Part shown: positions 5,353 through 11,964 of the stretch, piece by piece
How positions within the stretch are numbered: the first letter of the stretch is position 1
Layout: each line of letters starts with the position of its first letter
Source of the DNA: an uncultured Saprospiraceae bacterium
GTDB taxonomy: Bacteria > Bacteroidota > Bacteroidia > Chitinophagales > Saprospiraceae
Length of the DNA: 11,964 nt
Reading direction: 5' to 3'
Assembly (NCBI GenBank): GCA_937894165.1
Contig: CALCSX010000009.1
Location: 1-11,964 of the forward strand
The notes under the pieces: generated by a model
Told to the model about the DNA's origin: nothing
Database searches by the model: none
Seen by the model: the letters and a program-made list of their open reading frames with translations, nothing else
Translations under genes and position numbers: made by a program

Positions 5353-8073
5353 ATGTATCAAAATAATCCGTTTATTTCGATTCTGGTTTTATTTTTTTTA
5401 ATATTCTCATTGAATATTTCTGCGCAATCTGAATTCATTATTTCAGGCCAAGTTTTAGATTCTACCAATAACGACCCACTTATAAGAGCCCTCATCTATA
5501 TATCACCCTCGGAGAGTTCAGATTTTCTTGCTTACGGAAATACAGATGAGTCCGGTAATTTTACATTGAAAGTTGTTGTTCCAGGTGATACAAGTCTTAA
5601 GTTGCATTTCTCCTATTTAGGATTTCATCAAAAAGTGATAACAATCTCCCCATCGGAGGAATTCACAAATCGAGTAATTAAACTTTCTCCAAAGGAAAAT
5701 TTAATCAATGAAGTCATTGTAGCAGATAAAAAGTCCTCTATTACCCAAAAGTCCGATACCACCTCTTATGATTTAGCGGAATTTCTAGATTCTACAGAGT
5801 ACAATGTGGAGGATATTCTTAAAAAATTGCCCGGGATTGAAGTACAAGATGATGGTAGCATCAAGGTAAATGGGAAAGAAATTTCAAAGGTATTGATTGA
5901 GGGTGATGATCTATTTGGTAAAAAATATCAAATTGGAACTAGAAACATTCGTTCAGGATACATAGGTAGAGTTGAAGTAATAGATAGGTTTCAAGATAAT
6001 CCTGTACTTAAAAATGTTAATACTTCTGAAGATATAGTAGTAAATTTGTTCATAAAGGAGGATAAAAAGTACACGCTAAATGGAACCTATGATATTTCGT
6101 TAGGAGCAGGCTTAGATCCTGCTTTAAAAGGTGGCTTAAGGGCCAATATTTTCTCAATCAATAAAACCAGGAAAGCAATTCTACTCGCTGATAATACAAA
6201 TTTTGGCAATCAATACTCTGTAAGTGAACTTGACTTAATGTATGATAATTTTGATTCTCGCGACATTAAAAATAATCCTTTCACGATGCAGCAACAGCAA
6301 GTGATTAAAGAAATACAAAATCCCGGTTTAAACCCAATATTTATTGACAATTCCTTTAGTTATTTTAATACTATTCGTTTCATTGAAAAACTGAATCCCC
6401 AATGGACATTGAATGCTAATGCTATATTGGCTGGTAAAAATGGGCGACAAACATCGTTTTACCGTCAATCTTACTTTTTGGATCAAGATTCTTATGATAT
6501 TTCTGAACAGTCTAATCTGCATCTCAAAAGATTGACCATGAGTGGAAATGTATTTGTGAATAATATAGCAAAAAACCAGAAAAAAAGCTTCCAAGTCTAC
6601 GCTGAATGGGACCAAAGTAGAAGAAGAAATGAGGTCGACAATATCCTATCCAGAGAGAACACGACTATTGATTATAAAATTCTAGAGGAAATGAATCCTC
6701 TCAATGTCTATATTGCCGGTTTATATTCTCAACAGCTTAGAGAAAATAGTGTACTTCAATTGCAGGTGAGAGCTGCTGCTAAAAATAATCCTCAGTTTTT
6801 GCTATCTGATAATGTAGATTATTCTATGTTTTTTCTTGAAGATCCAAGTCTGGCAAATCTTAGACAACAAATGAATTTTAAACATCAAAATTTGGATTTA
6901 TTAATTAGATATATTAGAACATTTGATAATGTAATTGCGGAACTTGATATGAAAGGCTCTACCGAAATTCTGACATTAAAAAATTATATTAATCTTAAAG
7001 ACTTGGAAACTAATGATAATGCTGATGTTTTGATGGAAAATGATACGATAAGTTCCGATAATTTACAGATGAATGCCAAAATTAGAATAAATAGTAAAAA
7101 GGGCTTTTTTCAGTTCAATTTGAAAGGTGCAATTGTTGAAAATAAAAATTTAACTATTAATGAAGATTTTAAAGATTTAGCAGGTTCATTTTACGCAGGA
7201 TGGAATAGAGAATTGACTCGATCAACTCGTATCAACTTAGCTTATTTTTATTCAGAAAATAACCCTGATGGATTTGATTTTGTGCGAACTCCTTATTTTA
7301 CCAATGCTCTAACCTTTAGAAATTCAAGTTTTCAGAACAGGAGAGAAGGAGGGCATAGTACTTATTTAACTTATTATTTTAGGGATATTTATAATTATTT
7401 TAGTGGGAATGTTTCACTAAAATATCAGTTCAATCAGAATTATTGGTTGGATCAGACAAACTTCATTTCGAGTATTGCAGTGTTTGAACCATTTTTTTCT
7501 ACTGGCAACAGTAATTTATCAATTTCCACTTTATGGGATTACTATCTCAAGTCTTCAAAAGTGAGAATAGGCTTTAAAGGTAGTTATAGCAACGGATTTA
7601 GTAATTTGCCGGTTGAGGAGGAAGAAATTAACTTCGGCAATGAAAGTTATAAAGGAGAATTTGATATAACCAAGGTGTTTTTCGGGAGTTTTCGAACTAC
7701 TATCAAAACTGGGTATGCCCATAGAATAAATTTTGATGGAGCTAATAAAAGTCAAACAATGACTTCAATACGGATATGGAATAATGGTCTATTTTTTACC
7801 TACAATGTGAAAGGTTGGATAGCGGAGGCTAATGTCCAGTCAATTAAAGGTGGAAGTGACCTTGGTAACAGTATAAATTTGCTAAGCACCCAATTGGGCA
7901 TTCGAAATGAAATTTCAGTGAATAGCAGGAAGATGATGTTGGGATTGAATGTCAATAATTTGCTCAATACTCGGGAGTACACGACAACTACCAACGACAC
8001 TTTGTTCTTATTTGAATCAGGTGTGAATGCTCTGCCGGCTTTTTTTGTATTTAATGTGGATTATTCGTTTTAA
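5353..8073 (+). CDS. TonB-dependent-receptor-like outer-membrane protein
   Basis: The 906-aa product is full length. Residues 1-24 form a signal peptide (cleavage near ISA-Q). Residues about 27-112 form a carboxypeptidase-regulatory-like beta-sandwich (SGQVLDSTNNDPL, DESGNF, SYLGF). Residues about 130-240 are plug-like (NVEDILKKLPGIEVQDDG, VNGKEISKVLIEGDDLFG, VEVIDRF). The rest is a long aromatic, alternating beta-barrel ending in DYSF with a terminal Phe, as expected for BAM-assembled proteins. The order matches receptors with the 'outer membrane protein beta-barrel family' C-terminus. I see no obvious TonB box, so energy coupling is uncertain. It is the last gene of the operon, 2 nt after GLPGLI-3. 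A role in uptake or export of the operon's own ligand is inferred; the substrate is unknown. Its stop is 6 nt from that of the opposing gene, with no terminator between. Confidence 0.9.
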   Translation: MYQNNPFISILVLFFLIFSLNISAQSEFIISGQVLDSTNNDPLIRALIYISPSESSDFLAYGNTDESGNFTLKVVVPGDTSLKLHFSYLGFHQKVITISPSEEFTNRVIKLSPKENLINEVIVADKKSSITQKSDTTSYDLAEFLDSTEYNVEDILKKLPGIEVQDDGSIKVNGKEISKVLIEGDDLFGKKYQIGTRNIRSGYIGRVEVIDRFQDNPVLKNVNTSEDIVVNLFIKEDKKYTLNGTYDISLGAGLDPALKGGLRANIFSINKTRKAILLADNTNFGNQYSVSELDLMYDNFDSRDIKNNPFTMQQQQVIKEIQNPGLNPIFIDNSFSYFNTIRFIEKLNPQWTLNANAILAGKNGRQTSFYRQSYFLDQDSYDISEQSNLHLKRLTMSGNVFVNNIAKNQKKSFQVYAEWDQSRRRNEVDNILSRENTTIDYKILEEMNPLNVYIAGLYSQQLRENSVLQLQVRAAAKNNPQFLLSDNVDYSMFFLEDPSLANLRQQMNFKHQNLDLLIRYIRTFDNVIAELDMKGSTEILTLKNYINLKDLETNDNADVLMENDTISSDNLQMNAKIRINSKKGFFQFNLKGAIVENKNLTINEDFKDLAGSFYAGWNRELTRSTRINLAYFYSENNPDGFDFVRTPYFTNALTFRNSSFQNRREGGHSTYLTYYFRDIYNYFSGNVSLKYQFNQNYWLDQTNFISSIAVFEPFFSTGNSNLSISTLWDYYLKSSKVRIGFKGSYSNGFSNLPVEEEEINFGNESYKGEFDITKVFFGSFRTTIKTGYAHRINFDGANKSQTMTSIRIWNNGLFFTYNVKGWIAEANVQSIKGGSDLGNSINLLSTQLGIRNEISVNSRKMMLGLNVNNLLNTREYTTTTNDTLFLFESGVNALPAFFVFNVDYSF

Positions 8074-8079
8074 ATCCAT

Positions 8080-9516
8080 TCACCCACCTAGTTTCTTAAG
8101 CAACTTCATAAACACCCCGCCTCTTTCCTCTTCCCACACTAACAAAAACTCACTATTCAACCTATCTATCTCCTCATCGCTAAAATCATTGTACACATTG
8201 GAGTACAGTATATATGGATTTTCGTCCAAATTTTTTCTCGCATGAACACTCATATCATCACTAAGCTCCATGTATTTAAACTCAGTTAGATTAGGGAAGG
8301 CCGTACCCACCTCATCGACACCGATCCCCTCAGCATCTAAATATTCCATCATGTCCGCCCGTAATTGATAGTAGGGCAGATGAGCCAAAGTTGAATCCCA
8401 ACCCTGGGATATTTTCTCCGGATATATCCATAAATTCCCTGTCGCCAATCCCAAAAAACAGATCAGCGTGAGGATATTTCGCTGCCTGATCGAAGTGCTT
8501 AGCTCTGAAATGAGATACAAGGTCAATATGCTGAACATCACCATCGAAGGCAATAAATAGCGATGTCCCGAAAGTCCTTTATACATTAACAAACTGATCG
8601 ATAAACATATGGTCACAGAAAGCCATATAAAGATCAATTCCTTGCCCCTTTCCTTTCGCCATATTTTCCTGCCGCCCACCAGCATCAGCACTCCCGCTAT
8701 CAACCAAAGAAAAACTCTTCCAAAATCCAAGAGTCTCCATCCCAAAATCCCAATATTATAAATAAATCCCTTCAAATCCACCCGCTCAAATGCCGGCGCC
8801 CACGGAGAATCCGTGTGATAGCCCACCCAGCCTTTCGCCTCATAGTGATGGATAAAGAAACTCGCAAAAATAATCACGGCAGGTAGATATGCCAATGATT
8901 TCTTGAATAAAGCAGGAAAAAGTTGTTTGTAATAAGTTCTTTTCTCGAAGAAAACGTCCAACAGTAGTATGGCAAATGCTGCCATCATACCCCGCATACT
9001 TATTAAAAAAAGTCCGGTGATCGCCAAGCTTAAGATCATCCTGTTTTTGCTGAAAATGGCATTCAAACCCCACAAAAAGAAAAAGAGAAGTGGGATATCA
9101 GGGGTGATTAAAACAGCCTGCCCCAGAAATGTTGGATCCGCTAATACAACTAACACACCCAAAATAGTATATTCTTTAGATAAAAATCTCGATAATATAT
9201 TCTGTAATTGAACTACTATTCCAAACAAAAATGGAAGCATGGCAAAATGACTAACCTCCAGACTTTTTCCAAATATTTTCCAGCATATCGATAAATAAAA
9301 ACCAAATGCAGGAATATGACCACTGTTCATAGAATCAGGTAATAAAACAGAAAATTTTTCCTGTTCAAAAAAGAAATGGGCATGCTTGGAACCTAATTGT
9401 ACAGTATCCCAAAAAAATATATTTCCCGAAACAAAATATGTGAGTAGGGTGAAGGCTACAAATAGTATTCCCGTGAAAATGTAATTGATTCTTATCGGTT
9501 CATTTCCTGATTTCAT
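8080..9516 (-). CDS. GT-C-like polytopic membrane glycosyltransferase
   Basis: The 478-aa product has about ten hydrophobic segments up to residue 365, then a soluble C-terminal part (about 366-478). An acidic WD (W36-D37) just after the first membrane segment, DP at 127-128, TPD at 138-140 and GHRYLLP at 317-323 fit the layout of the GT39/ArnT-like PMT_2 glycosyltransferases. These use a lipid-linked sugar donor and place an Asp in the first periplasmic loop. Inference: it transfers a sugar to lipid, glycan or protein on the periplasmic side. Its ATG overlaps the stop of the upstream GT4 gene in an ATGA, so translation is probably coupled. Acceptor and sugar cannot be read from the sequence. 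A member without catalytic activity, or an oligosaccharide-handling membrane protein, is the alternative. Confidence 0.8.
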   Translation of the reverse strand: MKSGNEPIRINYIFTGILFVAFTLLTYFVSGNIFFWDTVQLGSKHAHFFFEQEKFSVLLPDSMNSGHIPAFGFYLSICWKIFGKSLEVSHFAMLPFLFGIVVQLQNILSRFLSKEYTILGVLVVLADPTFLGQAVLITPDIPLLFFFLWGLNAIFSKNRMILSLAITGLFLISMRGMMAAFAILLLDVFFEKRTYYKQLFPALFKKSLAYLPAVIIFASFFIHHYEAKGWVGYHTDSPWAPAFERVDLKGFIYNIGILGWRLLDFGRVFLWLIAGVLMLVGGRKIWRKERGKELIFIWLSVTICLSISLLMYKGLSGHRYLLPSMVMFSILTLYLISELSTSIRQRNILTLICFLGLATGNLWIYPEKISQGWDSTLAHLPYYQLRADMMEYLDAEGIGVDEVGTAFPNLTEFKYMELSDDMSVHARKNLDENPYILYSNVYNDFSDEEIDRLNSEFLLVWEEERGGVFMKLLKKLGG

Positions 9517-10622
9517 AACATTGATCTGTATAAATTCAACATTTGTTCTGTTACATGCTTAGAATGAAACTTCTGAACATATTCTCGACCTTGTTTTATC
9601 ACTTTGGTCTTCAAGGAATCGTTTTCTAACAGCCTTTGCATCGCCTCCGCTATCGTTTCTTTATTGCGAACATCGACGAGTATAGAGTCCGGCCCCGATG
9701 CTTCCGGCAATGAGCTTGAATTCCCCGATATGACCGGACATTCACACCACAAAGCTTCGATAATAGGAATGCCGAATCCCTCAAATAAAGAAGGGTAGAT
9801 CAAAGCTCGAGCCTGATGATATAATTGCGGCAAATCCGGAAAATGCACATCGGGAACATGTATTAAATAAGATTCCAGATGGTTTTGGGAAATGAAGTTC
9901 TTTACCAAATTGAAATATTCCTTGCCATTTCCAATGACTACAACCGGAATTCGAAGCGCGGGAGGCAAAAGTGCCAAGGCTTCAAAAACTTTTAACAACT
10001 GTTTTCGCTCGTTTACAGAGCCCACATAGATGAAGTATTCTGAAGGTAAATTATATTTTTCTCGTAATTCGGGAGAGGTCGTCGGTTTAAAATTCTCGAA
10101 AATCTGATCCGCCGACTGGTAAATCACAGAAATCTTTTTCTCCGGAACTTTATAAAATTCCATCATGGCTTCCTTCGTAGCTTCGCTAATCGAAATGATC
10201 CTATCCGCCCGCTTTGCCGCATATCTCGACTTTTGATCGTAAATCCATCGGTCTATTGGTCTGTACATGGAGGGAAATTGCAGGAAAATCAAATCGTGCA
10301 TCGTCAATAAAACGGGCAATTGTCGCGACTTGGAAACTATAGGTATTTCATTGCTCAGCCCATGATAAAGTTGGATATTTTCACTAGCCCATCTTCTCGT
10401 CTGACCCGCACTCCTCCAAAGCATTTTATTGCGAGGGGTAATGATTTCTGAATATTTTAAAATGGCGGCAGTACGGGAATTCTCAACTTTCTTTGGTGTG
10501 AATAGTACCGATTTGAAGTCCTCCCCGCCGTAAATATGCAAATTCTCTATCAAGGTCCGGGCATAATTCCCTAAACCTGTATAATTACTGAAAATTCGCT
10601 TGGCTTCATATCCTACTATCAT
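9513..10622 (-). CDS. GT4 family glycosyltransferase
   Basis: The 369-aa product is the usual length for a GT-B fold retaining enzyme. The N-terminal domain holds GLGNYARTL (residues 16-24), HGLSNEIP (87-94) and the MHD motif (108-110). The C-terminal donor-binding domain holds YVGSVNERK (199-207), VVVIGNG (227-233), ALIYPSLFEGFGIPIIEA (273-290) and SSLPEASG (303-310). E281 and E289 form the EX7E motif that contacts the nucleotide-sugar. It should act in the cytoplasm or at the inner face of the membrane, adding a sugar from an NDP-sugar during surface glycan or glycolipid synthesis. It lies 9 nt after the SDR gene and overlaps the GT-C gene by 4 nt, so the three form one operon. The sugar specificity cannot be told. 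Confidence 0.93.
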   Translation of the reverse strand: MIVGYEAKRIFSNYTGLGNYARTLIENLHIYGGEDFKSVLFTPKKVENSRTAAILKYSEIITPRNKMLWRSAGQTRRWASENIQLYHGLSNEIPIVSKSRQLPVLLTMHDLIFLQFPSMYRPIDRWIYDQKSRYAAKRADRIISISEATKEAMMEFYKVPEKKISVIYQSADQIFENFKPTTSPELREKYNLPSEYFIYVGSVNERKQLLKVFEALALLPPALRIPVVVIGNGKEYFNLVKNFISQNHLESYLIHVPDVHFPDLPQLYHQARALIYPSLFEGFGIPIIEALWCECPVISGNSSSLPEASGPDSILVDVRNKETIAEAMQRLLENDSLKTKVIKQGREYVQKFHSKHVTEQMLNLYRSML

Positions 10623-10631
10623 AATTTCGAA

Positions 10632-11681
10632 TTAATCTTGATCGAAAGGCAAGATGTCCGGCTTCCAGTTGTTAATAGATGCTTTTCTGAACTGCTCCCC
10701 AATCTCTGCTATACTGGTAGTAATGGGTCGGTAGGAAAATCCCGGGATATTGAGAGACTTAGAATTGTCTACAGACAAATCCGAATTCGCATTTTTAGCC
10801 GTAGCTTTTGTTATCAAGGGTTTAGCACCGGTTAAAATCCCGCGAATTGCTTCTGTTCGCCAAATCAGACCTGAAAGAAATTTCCCCACAGCGGTCGTAG
10901 GTCTTTTTTTGCCAATAGCATCTGCGACCATATTCATCATTTCTCGAAACTTGACTACTTCGGCATTCAAAATATAGCGCTGGGCTGAAATGTTGTTCTC
11001 CATTAAAATATACATGGCTCGCACTACATCCCGCACATCGACGAAACCGGTTGAACCTCCGGTGTAAAATTTAAAATTTTTATAAGCTTGTTGAAAAAAC
11101 TTGTTGCTGCCAACATCCCAAAATCCACTGCCTAGAATGATGGTAGGATTCACAATTACAACATTTAAACCCTCCGCTTCTGCTCTCCATACCTCTTGTT
11201 CGGATAAAAATTTACTCAAAGAATAGAAATTACTGTCTGATTCACTCTGCCAATAATCATTCTCATCACTCATCCTTCCGGGTGGTTTCCCGATGGCAGC
11301 GATGGAACTTACATAAACCAGTTTTTCTATGTTGCTTTCGAGGCAAATATTAACCAAATTTGCCGTGCCCTCTACATTGGTTTTCAAAAGAAGATCTTTG
11401 TCTCTCGGATCAAATGAGACCAAAGCAGCGCAATGAAACACTTTATTAACTCCATTCAATGCTTCAGAAAGGGATTCATAATCATTTAAATCAGCTTCTC
11501 GAAATTCAATACGATCTGATACCTCCGAAAGTAAACTACAGTCACTATTCGACCTCCGTAAAGCTATTATATTATCACCGGTTTTGCGGAGTAAATATCT
11601 CACTAAATAGGAGCCAACAAGACCTGTGGCCCCCGTCACTAGTACATTAGAAGGTGATTTTTTTGGTGTATTTCCATTCAT
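10632..11681 (-). CDS. Extended SDR: NAD-dependent epimerase/dehydratase-like
   Basis: The product is 349 aa from the chosen ATG at 11681. An in-frame TTG six codons upstream (11699) is less likely. The Rossmann nucleotide motif TGATGLVG lies at residues 16-23. Further motifs are ADLND (63-67), HCAALVSFD (83-91), YVSSIAA (123-129) and the catalytic YSLSK (Y153, K157), with NPTIILG at 178-184. These mark an extended short-chain dehydrogenase/reductase using NAD(P). The sequence around the active site is closest in feel to the dihydroflavonol-reductase / 3-beta-hydroxysteroid-dehydrogenase-like branch, but sugar-nucleotide epimerase or dehydratase activity is equally possible given two glycosyltransferases downstream. 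It is first in the minus-strand operon, 9 nt before the GT4 gene. No Bacteroidota-type promoter was found upstream. Confidence 0.9.
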   Translation of the reverse strand: MNGNTPKKSPSNVLVTGATGLVGSYLVRYLLRKTGDNIIALRRSNSDCSLLSEVSDRIEFREADLNDYESLSEALNGVNKVFHCAALVSFDPRDKDLLLKTNVEGTANLVNICLESNIEKLVYVSSIAAIGKPPGRMSDENDYWQSESDSNFYSLSKFLSEQEVWRAEAEGLNVVIVNPTIILGSGFWDVGSNKFFQQAYKNFKFYTGGSTGFVDVRDVVRAMYILMENNISAQRYILNAEVVKFREMMNMVADAIGKKRPTTAVGKFLSGLIWRTEAIRGILTGAKPLITKATAKNANSDLSVDNSKSLNIPGFSYRPITTSIAEIGEQFRKASINNWKPDILPFDQD

Positions 11682-11801
11682 TGGATGGGTAAGATACAAC
11701 CATGCGGGGAGGTTTGAAAATTTTCTAATTAAATGTTGAAATAATTAGCAAAAAATGGAAATTAATCTTTGTTCCTGTTTTGTGCGCTACGTCATCTCTT
11801 A

Positions 11802-11830
11802 AAATAATTGGCATTGATTATCAATTATTT
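11802..11830. promoter_or_regulatory. Dyad upstream of the SDR operon
   Basis: AAATAATTG (11802-11810) and CAATTATTT (11822-11830) are perfect 9-bp arms around an 11-nt spacer. An inner dyad ATTGAT-T-ATCAAT lies at 11813-11825. The site is about 120 nt upstream of the SDR start and could be an operator. The arms are A/T-rich, so chance is a real alternative. Confidence 0.35.
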
Positions 11831-11934
11831 ATGACTTTGAATTATGCTTTTTAGGTCACGCGTTACATGAAAATTGAAAGAGTAACAGATGGGATTTTAT
11901 TGTAGTTTTCCCTCGACTATGTTTCAATTTTAAC

Positions 11935-11961
11935 CACAAAGGGCACAAAGAAGGCACAAAG
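11935..11961 (+). repeat. CACAAAG short repeat at the window edge
   Basis: CACAAAG occurs three times, at 11935-11941, 11944-11950 and 11955-11961, with 2- and 4-nt gaps, and may continue past the window. Similar AACCACnAAG-type short repeats are common in Bacteroidota intergenic DNA. A related AACCACGAAG lies at 139-148. Confidence 0.6.
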
Positions 11962-11964
11962 AGC

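Noticed and set aside
8840..9211. Overlapping ORFs on both strands inside the GT-C gene, and similar ORFs inside the receptor and SDR genes
   Set aside because: They lie wholly within well-supported coding genes in other frames, lack recognisable motifs and have no spacing or start context of their own.
11682..11699. TTG start extending the SDR by six residues
   Set aside because: An ATG at 11679-11681 is already close to the Rossmann motif, and the extra residues add no recognisable feature. TTG starts are uncommon in Bacteroidota.
11935..11961. CRISPR array from the CACAAAG repeats
   Set aside because: Units are only 7 nt with 2-4 nt gaps; there are no spacers of CRISPR length and no cas genes.

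Overview
The window looks like chromosomal DNA of a Bacteroidota, most likely Cytophagia/Flavobacteriia-like. The reasons are a GLPGLI-family cluster next to an outer-membrane receptor with a carboxypeptidase-regulatory-like N-terminus, a lipoprotein with a Bacteroidota-style short signal, A/T-rich start contexts without Shine-Dalgarno sequences, a TTTG / TAnnTTTG type promoter, and low G+C. No tRNA, rRNA, CRISPR array, transposase or integrase was seen.

Layout. Positions 1-738 are non-coding and hold two diverged copies of a hairpin-forming intergenic repeat (341-380 and 407-451) and a 15-nt direct repeat. A 389-aa lipoprotein of unknown function follows (739-1908) and ends in a strong intrinsic terminator (1935-1967). 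About 500 nt of very A/T-rich non-coding DNA (1968-2465) then leads into a compact regulatory region. This holds a perfect 21-bp dyad (2262-2282), a candidate promoter whose spacer is mostly a run of 16 T (2303-2336), and a leader of about 120 nt with two hairpins.

The promoter faces a plus-strand cluster that reads as one operon: a small secreted protein with six cysteines in its C-terminal part (2466-2810), three tandem GLPGLI paralogues (2890-3687, 3711-4520, 4544-5350) and a 906-aa TonB-dependent-receptor-like outer-membrane protein (5353-8073). The junctions GLPGLI-1/2 and GLPGLI-2/3 are identical over 208 bp, which marks recent tandem duplication or gene conversion. Five exported products in a row suggest a cell-envelope system. 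Its ligand and purpose cannot be read from the sequence. The candidate phase-variable promoter together with a copy-number-variable gene array makes this the part most worth following up.

The right third is a convergent minus-strand operon of higher G+C. In transcription order it holds an extended SDR (NAD-dependent epimerase/dehydratase-like, 11681-10632), a GT4 glycosyltransferase (10622-9513) and a polytopic GT-C-like membrane glycosyltransferase (9516-8080). Gaps are 9 nt and a 4-nt ATGA overlap. This fits surface glycan or glycolipid synthesis. The receptor gene and the GT-C gene converge with only 6 nt between their stops. Upstream of the SDR lie a 9-bp-arm dyad (11802-11830) and a short CACAAAG repeat at the window edge.
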